This document shows, one piece after another, positions 14,709-26,122 of a stretch of 43,211 bases of DNA. The stretch lies in contig CAMDGQ010000036.1 in NCBI GenBank assembly GCA_945897955.1, positions 1-43,211 of the forward strand, read 5' to 3'. How positions within the stretch are numbered: position 1 is the first letter of the stretch; each line of letters opens with the position of its first letter. The position numbers were made by a program, and so were the translations under genes. Source of the stretch: Tepidiphilus sp. J10. Its GTDB lineage: Bacteria > Pseudomonadota > Gammaproteobacteria > Burkholderiales > Thiobacillaceae. The notes beneath the pieces were generated by a model, which did not search any database, was not told the DNA's origin, and worked only from the letters and a program-made list of their open reading frames with translations.

Positions 14709-15805
14709 GTTTCAGCGCCGAAGACCATGGCTACATGGCGCACGCCCTGAGCCTGGCCGATCACGGATTGTTCACGACGACGCCAAACCCACGCGTCGGC
14801 TGCGTGATTGTGCGTGATGGCGTGGTTGTAGGTGCAGGCTGGCACGAAAAAGCGGGCGGGCCGCACGCCGAAGTGCACGCCCTGCGTGCCGCCGGCGCGC
14901 GGGCAAAGGGCGCCACCGCCTATGTCACGCTGGAGCCGTGCAGCCATCATGGCCGCACACCGCCCTGCGCCAACGCGTTGATCGATGCCGGCATCGCACG
15001 CGTGGTCGCCGCCATGCGCGACCCGAACCCGCAAGTGTCCGGGCGCGGCCTGGAGTTGCTTACGTTGGCCGGGATCAAGGTGCAAACCGGCCTGCTGGAA
15101 AGCGAAGCGCGCGAACTCAATATCGGTTTCATTTCCCGCATGACGCGCGGACGACCCTGGGTCCGATTGAAGACGGCCGCTTCGCTGGATGGCAAGACCG
15201 CCTTGCTGAATGGCGAATCGAAATGGATTACCGGACCGGCGGCGCGTGCCGATGTCCAGCGCTGGCGTGCGCGTGCCTGTGTCGTGTTGACCGGCGTCGG
15301 CACCGTACTGGCCGACGATCCTCAAATGAATGTGCGCGAGTTCGAGACACCGCGTCAGCCGCTGAAGGTCATTGTCGATAGCCATCTGGCGACACCACCG
15401 AGCGCCCGGATTCTGCAAGGTGGCGCATTCATCGCCTGCGCCGAAGCCGACTATTTGCGCCGCACCGCACTGGAAGCCGCAGGCGCGCAGGTTCTGGAAT
15501 TGCCCGGCGCAGACGGTCGGGTCGATTTGACCGCGTTAATGCTGGAATTCGGTCGTCAGGGCATCAACGAAGTCCATGTCGAAGCCGGCGCGACATTGAA
15601 TGGCGCACTGCTCGCCGCCGGGCTGGTGGATGAATGGATTTCCTACTTGGCGCCGGTGGCGCTGGGACATGCCGCGCGCGGCCTGTTCAACCTGCCCGAG
15701 TTGACCGATATGGCCGACCGCACCGCGTTCGCGCTGCGCGATACGCGCATGCTGGGCGCCGATATCCGCCTGACGTTGCGGCCGTCATCCCGCGCATCTG
15801 TTTGA
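14705..15805 (+). CDS. ribD: Bifunctional riboflavin deaminase/reductase
   Basis: 366 residues carrying out the second and third steps of riboflavin synthesis. The deaminase half has the zinc motif His54-Ala-Glu56 with Cys79 and Cys88 ([20 protein letters not shown]). The reductase half begins near 150 ([17 protein letters not shown]). The TTG start at 14705 is chosen because GGAGA lies 5 bases upstream and it gives the usual N-terminus; the next ATG at 14735 would cut into the first helix. It is coupled to nrdR by a 4-bp overlap. Confidence 0.95.
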   Translation: MSFSAEDHGYMAHALSLADHGLFTTTPNPRVGCVIVRDGVVVGAGWHEKAGGPHAEVHALRAAGARAKGATAYVTLEPCSHHGRTPPCANALIDAGIARVVAAMRDPNPQVSGRGLELLTLAGIKVQTGLLESEARELNIGFISRMTRGRPWVRLKTAASLDGKTALLNGESKWITGPAARADVQRWRARACVVLTGVGTVLADDPQMNVREFETPRQPLKVIVDSHLATPPSARILQGGAFIACAEADYLRRTALEAAGAQVLELPGADGRVDLTALMLEFGRQGINEVHVEAGATLNGALLAAGLVDEWISYLAPVALGHAARGLFNLPELTDMADRTAFALRDTRMLGADIRLTLRPSSRASV

Positions 15806-15825
15806 GTTTTCGGATTGGAGTCGTT

Positions 15826-16281
15826 GTGAAAATCAGCCGCAATCATGTAGTTACCCTGAAGTACCAGGTCATCGACCGTGACGGCGAGGTGGTCGATGCC
15901 GGACAGGAGCCGCTGGTCTATCTGCATGGCGGTTATGGCGGCCTGTTCGATGCGCTGGAGGTAGCCTTGCAGGGCAAGTCGGAAGGCGACGCCTTCAGTG
16001 TCGAATTGAGCGCGGAACAGGCATTCGGTGAATACGACCCCGATCTGGTCAGCACCGAGCCACGCGACGCCTTCCCCGCCAACATCCAGCTCGGCACCCA
16101 GGTCGAGCTGGATGACGACGAAGGCGAAAGCCAGTTGTTCACCATCAAATCCATCGACCAGGACAGCGTGATGATCGACGGAAATCATCCCCTGTGCGGC
16201 CTCGATCTGGTGTTTTCCGGCAGCGTCGTCGCAGTGCGGCCGGCTACCGGCAAGGAAATCGCGCGCGGCGAAGCGAACTGA
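15826..16281 (+). CDS. slyD: SlyD-type FKBP peptidyl-prolyl isomerase
   Basis: 151 residues with a GTG start, GGAG 5 bases upstream. It has the split FKBP domain with an inserted IF chaperone flap (residues about 70-125) and the family signatures YLHGGYGGLFDALEVAL, FGEYDPDLV and GNHPLCGLDLVFSG. SlyD proteins isomerise prolyl bonds and chaperone folding in the cytoplasm. The histidine-rich nickel-binding tail of E. coli SlyD is absent. Placed between ribD and ribE, it lies outside its usual context; co-transcription with ribD is likely (20-bp gap). Confidence 0.92.
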   Translation: MKISRNHVVTLKYQVIDRDGEVVDAGQEPLVYLHGGYGGLFDALEVALQGKSEGDAFSVELSAEQAFGEYDPDLVSTEPRDAFPANIQLGTQVELDDDEGESQLFTIKSIDQDSVMIDGNHPLCGLDLVFSGSVVAVRPATGKEIARGEAN

Positions 16282-16349
16282 ATACGCATCCACCTCAGGC
16301 TCGCATTTCCCTTGCTTCGTCCAAACCCCTAAAATGCCCGCCTTCACGC

Positions 16350-16369
16350 GTCCGGAAAACCATCCGGAC
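16350..16369 (+). other. Inverted repeat upstream of ribE
   Basis: GTCCGGA-AAACCA-TCCGGAC is a perfect 7-bp dyad 23 bases before the ribE start. A TAAAAT hexamer at 16330-16335 could be the -10 of a ribE promoter, which would put this dyad in the 5' leader. No FMN riboswitch signature is visible here. Confidence 0.4.
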
Positions 16370-16392
16370 ATCCATTCTCAGCAGGTGTTCCC

Positions 16393-17013
16393 ATGTTTAC
16401 CGGCATCATCCAGGCCGTCGGCCACATTTCCCATTTGATTGAAGGCGCCTCCGGCGACGCGCGCGTCAACATTGCCGCCAACGGCCTTGATCTGGGCGAT
16501 GCGCAACTCGGCGACTCCATCGCCTGCAACGGCGTCTGCCTGACCGTGGTCGAGAAGACCGCCGCGAGCTTCGGCGTCGATGTCTCCGGCGAAACCTTCT
16601 CCTGCACCATCGGCTTCGCACCCGGCGACAGGGTCAATCTGGAAAAAGCCATGCGCCTGTCCGACCGCCTCGGCGGACATCTGGTCTCCGGCCATGTCGA
16701 TGGCGTCGGCGAGGTCATTCACTTCGCGCCGGTATCGGAGCAGAGCGACGGCAGTTGGCGGCTGGATATCCGCGCGCCCGGTTCGATGGGGCGCTATCTG
16801 GCACACAAGGGGTCGGTGGCGGTGAACGGTGTATCGCTGACGGTAAACAGCGTGCGTGGCAACGATTTTTCGATCAACCTGATTCCGCATACGCTGGAGC
16901 AGACCATGCTGAAGGAATTAAGGGCCGGCAGCCGGGTCAATCTGGAAGCCGACATGCTGGCGCGTTATGCCGACCGCCTGCTGAACTACGTCAACGAACA
17001 AGATAAAGACTGA
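16393..17013 (+). CDS. ribE: Riboflavin synthase
   Basis: 206 residues, normal length. It makes riboflavin by dismutation of two lumazine molecules. It is built from two similar barrel halves: [10 protein letters not shown] and [11 protein letters not shown] in the first, [11 protein letters not shown] and [11 protein letters not shown] in the second. A 12-bp gap separates it from ribBA. Confidence 0.97.
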   Translation: MFTGIIQAVGHISHLIEGASGDARVNIAANGLDLGDAQLGDSIACNGVCLTVVEKTAASFGVDVSGETFSCTIGFAPGDRVNLEKAMRLSDRLGGHLVSGHVDGVGEVIHFAPVSEQSDGSWRLDIRAPGSMGRYLAHKGSVAVNGVSLTVNSVRGNDFSINLIPHTLEQTMLKELRAGSRVNLEADMLARYADRLLNYVNEQDKD

Positions 17014-17025
17014 TCAAGGATTGCT

Positions 17026-18123
17026 ATGAGCCTCGCCCCCATTGAAGAAATCGTCGCGGAGCTGAAGGCTGGCCGCATGGTCATCCTGGTTGATGAGGAA
17101 GATCGCGAGAACGAAGGCGATCTGGTCATGGCAGCCGAGCATGTCACGCCGGAAGCCATCAACTTCATGGTCCGCCACGCGCGCGGCCTGGTTTGCCTGA
17201 CCCTGACCGACGATCGCTGTCGTCAGCTTGGCTTGAAGCAGATGGTCAGTGACAACCAGACGCCGCACGGCACCGCGTTCACCATTTCCATCGAAGCCGC
17301 CGAAGGCGTGACGACCGGCATATCTGCGGCCGACCGCGCCATCACCATTCAGGCGGCGGTGGCCAAGAACGCACTGCCCGCCGACATCATCCAGCCCGGC
17401 CATATCTTCCCGCTGCGCGCGCAGCCGGGTGGCGTGCTGGTACGCGCCGGCCATACCGAAGCCGGCTGCGATCTGGTCGGCATGGCCGGTTTGGTGCCGG
17501 CCTCGGTGATCTGCGAGATTCTGAAAGAAGACGGCACCATGGCGCGTCTGCCGGACCTGCTCGAATTCGGCCAGGAACACGGCCTCAAGATCGGCGCAAT
17601 CGCCGACCTGATTCACTACCGCGCGGCCAACGAACGTCTGGTGGAACGCGAGGGCGAACGGGAAATCTCGACGCCGTTCGGCGCGTTCAAGCTGGTCGTC
17701 TATCGCGACAAGATCAGCCGTGCCACACATCTGGCGCTGACCAAAGGCGACATCCGCGCAGCCGACGAAACGCTTGTGCGTGTACATGAACCGGTGTCGC
17801 TGATCGACGTGCTGGACATGGGCGGCGCAGCGCATGCGTATTCCGTCCCGGCCGCACTGAAACTGATGGCTGCATCCGGCCAGGCCGGCGCACTGGTGCT
17901 GCTGCATCGCCCCGAATCAGCCGACGAACTCGCCGCCCGCGCATTGCCGACCGAAACGGCGCCACCTGCACGCAAGTTCGATCTGCGCAACTACGGCACC
18001 GGCGCACAGATTCTGCGCGACCTTGGCGTCGGCAGGATGAGACTCCTCGCCACCCCCCGCAAGATGCCGGCCATGGACGGTTTCGGGCTGGAAGTGACGG
18101 GTTATTTTGAACAAGGAAACTGA
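17026..18123 (+). CDS. ribBA: 3,4-dihydroxy-2-butanone-4-phosphate synthase with degenerate GTP cyclohydrolase II domain
   Basis: 365 residues. The N-terminal half (to about 205) is an intact DHBP synthase: [27 protein letters not shown]. The C-terminal half has the length and strand order of GTP cyclohydrolase II but lacks the zinc cysteines. Where the family has a C-x10-C-x-C motif after RVH, this protein reads [16 protein letters not shown] and continues without cysteine. The second activity is therefore expected to be lost, as in many proteobacterial RibBA-like proteins, and a separate ribA should exist elsewhere in the genome. It is followed directly by ribH. Confidence 0.94.
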   Translation: MSLAPIEEIVAELKAGRMVILVDEEDRENEGDLVMAAEHVTPEAINFMVRHARGLVCLTLTDDRCRQLGLKQMVSDNQTPHGTAFTISIEAAEGVTTGISAADRAITIQAAVAKNALPADIIQPGHIFPLRAQPGGVLVRAGHTEAGCDLVGMAGLVPASVICEILKEDGTMARLPDLLEFGQEHGLKIGAIADLIHYRAANERLVEREGEREISTPFGAFKLVVYRDKISRATHLALTKGDIRAADETLVRVHEPVSLIDVLDMGGAAHAYSVPAALKLMAASGQAGALVLLHRPESADELAARALPTETAPPARKFDLRNYGTGAQILRDLGVGRMRLLATPRKMPAMDGFGLEVTGYFEQGN

Positions 18124-18124
18124 C

Positions 18125-18592
18125 ATGGCCCGCTACGACAACATCAACGAAATCAAACCCAATATCGACGGCAAGGGGTTGCGTATCGGCATCGCCATGA
18201 GCCGATTCAACATGGAAGTGTGCGAGGGCCTGCTTTCCGCCGCCGTCGCCGCGCTGGTCAAGGCCGGTGTATCGGAAAAGGATGTGGTCATCGCCACCGC
18301 CCCCGGCGCGCTTGAATTGCCGCTGATCCTGAAAAAGATGGCCGAGTCGGGAAAATTCGATGGTCTGGTCGCGCTGGGCGCGGTGATCCGAGGCGATACC
18401 TATCACTTCGAGATCGTCTCCAACGAGATGGCTGCCGGCATCACCCGCGCCACGCTGGATAGCGGCGTGCCGATCGCCAACGGCGTGCTGACCACCAACA
18501 CCGATCATCAGGCCACCTCGCGCATGACCGAGAAAGGCCGCGAGGCCGCGCTCTGCGCGATCGAGATGGCGCGTCTGTTGAAGGTGCTATGA
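18125..18592 (+). CDS. ribH: 6,7-dimethyl-8-ribityllumazine synthase
   Basis: 155 residues from the ATG at 18125 (AAGGAAACTGAC in front). It forms lumazine from the RibB product and the ribitylamino uracil. Family signatures include [27 protein letters not shown] and TTNTDHQA. It ends in ATGA shared with nusB. Confidence 0.97.
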   Translation: MARYDNINEIKPNIDGKGLRIGIAMSRFNMEVCEGLLSAAVAALVKAGVSEKDVVIATAPGALELPLILKKMAESGKFDGLVALGAVIRGDTYHFEIVSNEMAAGITRATLDSGVPIANGVLTTNTDHQATSRMTEKGREAALCAIEMARLLKVL

Positions 18593-19104
18593 ACGCTCAA
18601 TCCGCAGCATCCGAGGTCGCTCGAAAACCCGCCCGGCGCGGCCCGAATCCACGCCGGGTCTCACGCGAACGGGTATTGCGCGCGCTCTATCTCTGGCAAA
18701 TCGCCGGCGGCGATTACGCCAGCCTGCTGGTACAGGTGGAACGCTACGAGCCGGAAGAAAAGGAAGCGGCCGGCGACGAGGAGTTGACCAAGCCGCATTC
18801 CGGTTTCCTGCGCGAACTGCTCGACGGCGTGCTGAAGGAAGCCGCCAATCTTGACTTCGCACTAACACCGCACCTGGATCGGCCGGTAATTGAACTGTCG
18901 CCGATCGAACACGCGATTCTGCTGATCGGCGCGTATGAACTGATCCACACTTTCAATGTGCCCTACCGAGTCTGCATCAACGAGGCGGTGGAACTGGCCA
19001 AGCTGTATGGCGGCACCGACGGCCACAAGTTCGTCAACGGCGTGCTCGACAAGCTGGCGCAAGTTGCCCGGCAAGTGGAAATCGAAGGCGAACGCCAGTC
19101 CTGA
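18589..19104 (+). CDS. nusB: Transcription antitermination factor NusB
   Basis: 171 residues with a basic N-terminal extension ([13 protein letters not shown]). The all-helical NusB core follows, with [32 protein letters not shown] and [14 protein letters not shown], the last being the RNA/NusE-contacting end. It acts in rRNA antitermination. The start overlaps ribH by 4 bp. Confidence 0.96.
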   Translation: MNAQSAASEVARKPARRGPNPRRVSRERVLRALYLWQIAGGDYASLLVQVERYEPEEKEAAGDEELTKPHSGFLRELLDGVLKEAANLDFALTPHLDRPVIELSPIEHAILLIGAYELIHTFNVPYRVCINEAVELAKLYGGTDGHKFVNGVLDKLAQVARQVEIEGERQS

Positions 19105-19114
19105 AGCCAGGGCG

Positions 19115-20077
19115 ATGGCATCCGAATTCGATCTCATCCGGCGCTTCTTCACCCGACCTGCACCGAATGCGGTTCTCGGGGTTGGAGACGACGCCGCTCT
19201 AGTGCAGGTCTCCCCCGGCAGGCTGCTGGCCGTTTCCAGCGACATGCTGGTGGCCGGCCGGCATTTTCTGCCGGATGCCGATCCCTATCTGCTCGGCCAC
19301 AAGACGCTGGCGGTGAATCTGTCCGACCTCGCAGCGATGGGCGCGATGCCGCGCTGGGCGACGCTGGCGCTGGCCTTGCCTGAGAGTGACGAAACCTGGC
19401 TGGAGGCTTTCAGTCGCGGTTTTTTCGAACTGGCGGATCGCTTTGGCGTGGCCCTGGTCGGCGGCGATACCACGCGCGGGCCGTTGAATTTATGCGTCAC
19501 CATAATCGGTGAAACCGATGTGAGGCCATTGCGCCGCGATGCCGCGCAAGCGGGCGATGAAATCTGGGTGTCGGGCGATCTTGGCGGCGCGGCTTTGGGT
19601 CTGGCGCATCTGCAGGGCGAGATCGAGTTGAACGAACATGACGCGGCGGCTTGCCTGTCACGTCTGCATCAACCCGAACCGCGCGTTGTCTTGGGACTGA
19701 AGCTGGCTGAATTGCCGCGCGTCGCCGCGATCGACATTTCAGACGGATTGCTGGCCGATCTAGGCCATATCCTGGATCGCTCCGGCGTCGGCGCGGAGGT
19801 TGAACTGGCGTGTGTACCGGCGCATCCGGCACTGGCGTCGCTGCCGCCGGACGCGGCGCTGGCGCGGCGGTGCCTGCTGGCTGGCGGCGACGATTACGAA
19901 CTCTGCTTTGCCACGCCCTTGCGGGATGCGGCGTCGGTATTGGCCGCCGGCGCGGCGGCCGGCGTGACGTTGAGCCGGATCGGCCGCATTACAGGGCCAA
20001 CTGGGTTGCGCGTGCTGGATCGGAATGGCGTGCAATTGCTGATCAAGGAGCGCGGTTTTGACCATTTCGCCGGATAA
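19115..20077 (+). CDS. thiL: Thiamine-monophosphate kinase
   Basis: 320 residues from the ATG at 19115, with AGGG just upstream. It phosphorylates thiamine monophosphate to the active diphosphate. ATP/magnesium sites are GVGDDAALV, DMLVAGRHF, NLSDLAAMGA and VGGDTTRG; the later DISDGLLADL and GGDDYELCF are also typical. A longer reading upstream is just nusB in another frame. It overlaps pgpA by 20 bp. Confidence 0.96.
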   Translation: MASEFDLIRRFFTRPAPNAVLGVGDDAALVQVSPGRLLAVSSDMLVAGRHFLPDADPYLLGHKTLAVNLSDLAAMGAMPRWATLALALPESDETWLEAFSRGFFELADRFGVALVGGDTTRGPLNLCVTIIGETDVRPLRRDAAQAGDEIWVSGDLGGAALGLAHLQGEIELNEHDAAACLSRLHQPEPRVVLGLKLAELPRVAAIDISDGLLADLGHILDRSGVGAEVELACVPAHPALASLPPDAALARRCLLAGGDDYELCFATPLRDAASVLAAGAAAGVTLSRIGRITGPTGLRVLDRNGVQLLIKERGFDHFAG

Positions 20078-20558
20078 GGTTGTGCCGAACCGTGCGTTCC
20101 TGTTCGCGCATCCGGCGCATTTCCTGGCGCTCGGTTTCGGCTCAGGCCTGGCGCCGAAAGCGCCCGGTACAGCGGGCACGCTGGCCGCGTTTCCGCTCTA
20201 TTGGCTGCTCGCCGCTCACCCCTTTTACTGGCTCTGGATCGCCGCCTTTCTTGTCGTCGGTGTCTGGGCCTGCGAGGTTACCGGGCGCGATCTGGGCGTG
20301 CATGATCACGGCAGCATGGTCTGGGATGAAATCGCCGCTTTCCTGATGGTGCTGCCGTTCGCGCCGGTTACCGCTGTGGGTGCTCCAATTGCTTACGCGC
20401 TCGCCTTTGCGCTGTTCAGGCTGTTCGATATATGGAAGCCGTTTCCGATCGGCTGGCTGGATGCGCGCATCCCCGGCGGCTTCGGCGTCATGCTGGATGA
20501 TGTGCTCGCCGCCGGCTATGCCATCGTCTGTCTGCTGGGGTTCGCGGCATGGCGGTAA
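20058..20558 (+). CDS. pgpA: Phosphatidylglycerophosphatase A
   Basis: 166 residues. It removes phosphate from phosphatidylglycerophosphate in the inner membrane. Signatures are FGSGLAPKAPGTAGTLAA, HDHGSMVWDEIAAF and FRLFDIWKPFPI; about four hydrophobic segments. The TTG at 20058 is supported by AAGGAG seven bases upstream, inside thiL. It overlaps pncC by 10 bp. Confidence 0.94.
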   Translation: MTISPDKVVPNRAFLFAHPAHFLALGFGSGLAPKAPGTAGTLAAFPLYWLLAAHPFYWLWIAAFLVVGVWACEVTGRDLGVHDHGSMVWDEIAAFLMVLPFAPVTAVGAPIAYALAFALFRLFDIWKPFPIGWLDARIPGGFGVMLDDVLAAGYAIVCLLGFAAWR

Positions 20559-21043
20559 CCGAGTCCGAACTGGAGCGCATGGCAGCCGAACTGGGCGAGG
20601 CCTTGCTGCGCCAGGGCTGGCTGCTGGCGACGGCGGAATCCTGCACCGGCGGCTGGCTGGCGCAGGTGGTGACTTCGGTGGCCGGCAGTTCGGCCTGGTT
20701 CGATCGCGGCTTTGTCACCTACAGCAACGCGGCCAAGCAGGACATGTTGGGCGTGCGGGCGGAAACACTGGCACAGTTCGGCGCGGTGAGCGAACAGACT
20801 GCAATCGAAATGGTGCGCGGTGCTCTGGACCATAGCGCCGCAAATGTAGCGATAGCCATCACCGGTATCGCCGGGCCGTCAGGCGGCTCACCGGAAAAAC
20901 CAGTGGGCATGGTCTGTTTTGCCTGGGCGGTTGCTGGTCAGCCCTGCGCCAGCACTACACAGAATTTCAGCGGTAACCGCCACCAGATTCGCGCCGCTTC
21001 GGTCGCCTTCGCGCTCAAGCAGTTACAGACCCGCGTGCGATAA
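20549..21043 (+). CDS. pncC: Nicotinamide-nucleotide amidohydrolase (CinA C-terminal domain)
   Basis: 164 residues, consisting only of the CinA C-terminal domain, which deamidates NMN in pyridine nucleotide recycling. Signatures are [31 protein letters not shown] and [17 protein letters not shown]. Placement directly before recA (29-bp gap) mirrors the classic cinA-recA arrangement. Confidence 0.95.
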   Translation: MAVTESELERMAAELGEALLRQGWLLATAESCTGGWLAQVVTSVAGSSAWFDRGFVTYSNAAKQDMLGVRAETLAQFGAVSEQTAIEMVRGALDHSAANVAIAITGIAGPSGGSPEKPVGMVCFAWAVAGQPCASTTQNFSGNRHQIRAASVAFALKQLQTRVR

Positions 21044-21072
21044 TTTCAACAACCAATCAGGAGAAAACAAGC

Positions 21073-22118
<1,046 letters not shown>

Positions 22119-22122
<4 letters not shown>

Positions 22123-22565
22123 CACTCAGATTGCGGGCGATGAATATTCTGGCGCGGCGTGAACACAGCCGCGCCGAACTGGCCCGCAAACTGGCGCCGC
22201 ATGCCGAGGCAGATGCGATCGAGGCGCTTCTCGACCAGTTCGAACAGGAAAACCTGCTGTCGAATACCCGCTACGTTGAAATGCTCGCGCATGCCCGCGC
22301 CGGCAAGCACGGCAGCCTGCGCTTGAAAGCCGACCTGCGCGACAAGGGCGTCTCGGAAAGCGAGATGGCTGAAGCACTGGAAAGCGCGCGCGGGCAGGAT
22401 CTGGCCGCCGCGCGCGCGGTCTGGCAAAGGAAATTCGGCGCTTCGTCCGGCGCGGTCGCCGATAGCGCCGCCGAGCGGGCTCGGCAATTCCGCTTTCTGG
22501 CCAGTCGCGGCTTTCCAGGCGAAGTGATCCGGCGCGTCATCGGCGGCATCGAAGACGATGAGTGA
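22119..22565 (+). CDS. recX: RecA regulator RecX
   Basis: 148 residues from the GTG at 22119. RecX caps and inhibits RecA filaments. It is built of three-helix repeats, with [39 protein letters not shown] and [20 protein letters not shown]. Its start overlaps the recA stop by 4 bp and its end overlaps the next gene by 8 bp. Confidence 0.95.
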
Positions 22566-23943
22566 CTTGCCTCCCCTGCCTGCGGAAATCTTCAAGGCTT
22601 ACGACATTCGCGGCATCGTCGGCAAATCGCTGACCGTCGCCATCGTCGAACAGATCGGCCAGGCGCTGGGTTCGGAAGCGCGTTTGCGCGAGCAGCGCGA
22701 AATCGTCCTCGGCCGCGATGGCCGCCTGTCCGGACCCGAACTGGCGGCGGCGCTGGCGCGCGGCTTGCAACGATCCGGCATCGACGTCATCGACCTGGGC
22801 CGGGTCGCCACGCCGATGGCCTACTTCGCCGCGCATCACCTGGGCAATCAGTGTGTGGCGATGCTGACCGGTTCGCACAACCCGCCCGATTACAACGGCA
22901 TCAAGATGGTTCTGGCGGGAGAAACCCTGTCCGGCGACGCCATCCAGAACCTGCTCAGGCGCATCGAGCGCGGCGATTTCATGCAGGGCGAGGGCGGATA
23001 TCGCGAATATGACATCGCCACTGATTACCAACGCCGCATCGTCGGCGACATCCACCTGGCACGGCCGCTGAAGGTCATCGTCGATGCCGGCAATGGCGTT
23101 GCCGGCGCATACGCCCCCGCGCTGTATCGCGCCCTGGGCTGCGCGGTGGAAGAACTCTATTGCGAAGTCGATGGCCATTTTCCGCATCACCATCCCGACC
23201 CCTCGGTGCCGGCCAACCTGACCGACCTGATCGCCCGCCTGCAAAACAGCGACGCCGACATCGGCCTTGCTTTCGACGGTGACGGCGACCGCCTCGGGGT
23301 GGTCAGCAAGAATGGCCGCATCATCTTTCCCGATCGACAACTGATGCTGTTCGCCGCCGATGTGCTGTCACGCAACCCAGGCGCGACGGTCATTTTCGAC
23401 GTCAAATCCAGCCGCAATCTGTTCGACTGGGTCCGCGCGCGCGGCGGCAAGCCCTTGATGTGGAAGAGCGGCCATTCGTTGATGAAAGCGAAAATGCGCG
23501 AGACCGGCGCGCTGCTGGCCGGCGAAATGAGCGGCCACCTCTTTTTCCAGGAACGCTGGTACGGCTTCGACGACGGACTCTACGCCGGCGCCCGCCTGCT
23601 CGAATATCTATCCCGCCAGGCGGACATCGAGGCCACGCTGCGGGCCTTGCCCGACTCGCTCTGCACGCCCGAACTTCAGATCAGGCTGCGCGAAGGCGAG
23701 GCGCCGCAACTGATGGAAAAACTGCGCGCCAATGCCCATTTTGCCGGCGCCAGCGAAGTCATCGCCATCGACGGCCTGCGCGTCGAGTACCCGGATGGCT
23801 TCGGCCTGCTGCGCGCCTCCAACACCACGCCGGCGATCGTGTTGCGCTTCGAGGCGGAAAACGCGGCGGCGCTGAAGCGGATACAGAACGTTTTCGGGGC
23901 CGAGATACACAAGGTCGCCCCGGCGCTGACGCTGCCGTTCTGA
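22558..23943 (+). CDS. Phosphomannomutase/phosphoglucomutase (AlgC-type)
   Basis: 461 residues, alpha-D-phosphohexomutase family. It moves phosphate between C1 and C6 of mannose or glucose, feeding LPS and exopolysaccharide precursors. The catalytic serine is Ser106 in TGSHNPPDYNG. The metal loop is FDGDGDRLG near 240-247, the sugar-binding loop is GEMSGHLFF, and the phosphate-binding end is LLRASNTTP. It converges on ubiB with a 10-bp gap. Confidence 0.95.
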   Translation: MSDLPPLPAEIFKAYDIRGIVGKSLTVAIVEQIGQALGSEARLREQREIVLGRDGRLSGPELAAALARGLQRSGIDVIDLGRVATPMAYFAAHHLGNQCVAMLTGSHNPPDYNGIKMVLAGETLSGDAIQNLLRRIERGDFMQGEGGYREYDIATDYQRRIVGDIHLARPLKVIVDAGNGVAGAYAPALYRALGCAVEELYCEVDGHFPHHHPDPSVPANLTDLIARLQNSDADIGLAFDGDGDRLGVVSKNGRIIFPDRQLMLFAADVLSRNPGATVIFDVKSSRNLFDWVRARGGKPLMWKSGHSLMKAKMRETGALLAGEMSGHLFFQERWYGFDDGLYAGARLLEYLSRQADIEATLRALPDSLCTPELQIRLREGEAPQLMEKLRANAHFAGASEVIAIDGLRVEYPDGFGLLRASNTTPAIVLRFEAENAAALKRIQNVFGAEIHKVAPALTLPF

Positions 23944-23953
23944 CGCGCGCTGG

Positions 23954-25477
23954 TCAGCGCAGTTGCGCGAAGGCCAGGGCCGCCAGCAGCGCGGCAATGA
24001 TCGCCAGCCAGCGGTTGCGCGCCTGTTGTTGCGCCAGCATGACCGCGAGGCCGCTTTCCAGTTTCTCCAGGCGATCCGTGCGCAAGGCCTGATGCGCCAG
24101 ACGGGGCAGTTGCGGCAGCACGGCGCCCCAGTACGGCACTTCTTCCTTGAACGTGCGCAGCCAGCCGCGCCAGCCAATCTGTTCGCTCATCCAGCGTTCC
24201 AGGAAGGGCTTCGCAGTGGACCAGAGATCAAGCTCGGGATCGAGCTGGCGGCCGAGGCCCTCGATGTTGAGCAGGGTTTTCTGCAACATGACCAGTTGCG
24301 GCTGAATTTCCATGCCGAAGCGGCGCGAGGTCTGAAACAGGCGCAACAAGACCTTGCCGAACGCTATTTCCTTCAACGGCCGATCGAAAACCGGTTCGCA
24401 GACGGCGCGGATCGCCGCTTCGAACTCGTCGGCACGGGTTTCCGCCGGCACCCAGCCGGCATCCAGATGCGCGCGGGCGACTTTCTTGTAATCGCGCTGG
24501 AAGAAGGCGAGAAAGTTCTGCGCCAGATAGCTTTTGTCGGTTTCGTTGAGCGTGCCCATGATGCCGAAATCAAGCGCAATGTACTTGCCCTGGTCAGTCA
24601 CCAGCACGTTGCCGGGGTGCATGTCGGCATGAAAGAAGCCGTCGCGAAACACCTGGGTGAAGAAGATTTCGACACCCGCGCGCGCCAGCTTCGGCACATC
24701 GACGCCGCGTCGGCGCAGTTCGTCGAGCTGCGAAATCGGCAGGCCATCCATCCAGGTCATTACCATGACCTCGGACGTGCAGTAATCCCATTCCACTTCC
24801 GGCACCGCCAGCAGCGGCGAAGTTGCGAAATTGCGGTGCAGTTGCGAGCAGTTGGCGGCTTCACGGATCAGGTCGAGTTCATCATCCAGATGCTTGGCGA
24901 ATTCGGCCACCACTTCACGCGGCTTCAGGCGGCGGCCGTCCCACCACAGGCGTTCGATCAGGCCGGCGATGGCGAAGAGGATCTGGATGTCGTGGCCGAT
25001 CACCTTCTGGATATTCGGCCGCAGGACTTTCACCGCCACGGCTTCGCCGCTCTTCAACGTCGCCCGATGTACCTGGGCGATCGAGGCGGAGGCGATCGGC
25101 GTGTCGTCGAATTCGGCGAAGACCTCGGCGGCGTCGCGACCATAGGCGCGCTTGATCGCCGCCAGCGCCTGTTCGCTCGGAAACGGCGGCACGCGGTCCT
25201 GCAACCTGGCCAGCTCGTCGGCGAGATCGGGCGGAATCATGTCGCGCCGGGTGGACAGCACCTGGCCGAACTTGACGAAGATCGGTCCCAGCGACTCAAG
25301 CGCCAGACGCAGGCGCTCGCCACGCGGCTGCTGCATCGGCCAGATCAACCCGCGCCAGAAAAACAGCGCCTGTACGGTAAAGCGGACCAGCTTGACACGC
25401 TCGTGACCAAGGAAAAACTCGTCCAGGCCGTAACGTGCGGCGGTGAAGAAAATTCGGAGCAGGCGGAAGAAGTACAT
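23954..25477 (-). CDS. ubiB: Ubiquinone biosynthesis atypical kinase/ATPase UbiB
   Basis: 507 residues. UbiB-family proteins are membrane-bound ATPases needed for coenzyme Q assembly. The family-defining KxGQ motif is at 69-72 ([16 protein letters not shown]). The Ala-rich nucleotide loop is ASASIAQVH, and the metal/catalytic segments are FHADMHPGN and LDFGIMG. A C-terminal membrane segment ([15 protein letters not shown]) anchors it. It shares one base with the ubiJ stop (TGATG), so the two are co-translated. Confidence 0.97.
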   Translation of the reverse strand: MYFFRLLRIFFTAARYGLDEFFLGHERVKLVRFTVQALFFWRGLIWPMQQPRGERLRLALESLGPIFVKFGQVLSTRRDMIPPDLADELARLQDRVPPFPSEQALAAIKRAYGRDAAEVFAEFDDTPIASASIAQVHRATLKSGEAVAVKVLRPNIQKVIGHDIQILFAIAGLIERLWWDGRRLKPREVVAEFAKHLDDELDLIREAANCSQLHRNFATSPLLAVPEVEWDYCTSEVMVMTWMDGLPISQLDELRRRGVDVPKLARAGVEIFFTQVFRDGFFHADMHPGNVLVTDQGKYIALDFGIMGTLNETDKSYLAQNFLAFFQRDYKKVARAHLDAGWVPAETRADEFEAAIRAVCEPVFDRPLKEIAFGKVLLRLFQTSRRFGMEIQPQLVMLQKTLLNIEGLGRQLDPELDLWSTAKPFLERWMSEQIGWRGWLRTFKEEVPYWGAVLPQLPRLAHQALRTDRLEKLESGLAVMLAQQQARNRWLAIIAALLAALAFAQLR

Positions 25478-26067
25478 CAGGCTTGCTGCTTTGATTCGAG
25501 CAACATGAGCCGCGCCCGCAAGCGGTCGACGTCCTCGCGCAGCGTGTCCACGTCAGCAATAAAGGCGCGCGCGGCATTCGGCTCGACCAGCAGCGCCTGC
25601 TCGTAAACAACGTATTCGGCCAGATTGCGGCCACTGTCGTCATGCGCCTGCTGGCGCCAGGCCATGATGCCGCGCAAAAACCGATCGACGCGGCTGGCGG
25701 CGATATCGCCAAGATACGGCCGTAGCGCCAGCACCCAGTCAAAATCGGCAAGCGCGCCGGAAATGTCCGCTGCAAATACGCCATCGCCCTCGATGCGGAA
25801 CAGGTCGGCGAGTTTGCCGTCGACAAGCAGCAGAGGCAGCGCGCCTGGCAGCGGGGTCAGGATCAGGTTTGGGGCGACCGAGTCCGCTTCGATCCGGGCA
25901 AGAAAGCGGCCGCTTTCATCCAGAACCAGGTTGAGCGGAAATACCGGCAGAGCAATGCGCAAAGCCTTGCCCGCGTGGCGCATCAACCGACTCAGTGCGG
26001 CGGGTTGGGCATCGAGCAGGGCATTCAGGGCGGCAGCGAGGGAGGATTCGGGGAAGGCGGCAGGCAT
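25477..26067 (-). CDS. ubiJ: Ubiquinone biosynthesis accessory factor UbiJ (SCP2-like)
   Basis: 196 residues. An N-terminal SCP2 lipid-binding domain has the pattern [13 protein letters not shown] and then [21 protein letters not shown] charged C-terminal helix ([17 protein letters not shown]) looks like the coiled coil used for assembly. UbiJ and UbiK help the soluble Coq-type complex handle its lipid substrate. The usual upstream ubiE is missing here; mtnA diverges instead across 55 bp. Confidence 0.9.
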   Translation of the reverse strand: MPAAFPESSLAAALNALLDAQPAALSRLMRHAGKALRIALPVFPLNLVLDESGRFLARIEADSVAPNLILTPLPGALPLLLVDGKLADLFRIEGDGVFAADISGALADFDWVLALRPYLGDIAASRVDRFLRGIMAWRQQAHDDSGRNLAEYVVYEQALLVEPNAARAFIADVDTLREDVDRLRARLMLLESKQQA

Positions 26068-26122
26068 GGGCCGATTTTATCTCGGATAATCCGCGCAAAA
26101 GAACGAACACTCAGGAACCGCC

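Noticed and set aside
16282..16392. An FMN riboswitch ahead of ribE
   Set aside because: The 111-bp gap is too short and lacks the conserved FMN aptamer blocks. Only a small dyad and a possible -10 are visible.
21044..21072. A LexA box in front of recA
   Set aside because: No CTG-N10-CAG-type dyad is present in this gap. An SOS promoter, if any, would have to lie further upstream.
23963..25606. A 547-codon plus-strand open frame opposite ubiB
   Set aside because: The minus-strand UbiB has all family motifs. The plus frame gives an Arg/Gln/His-rich composition typical of antisense reading.
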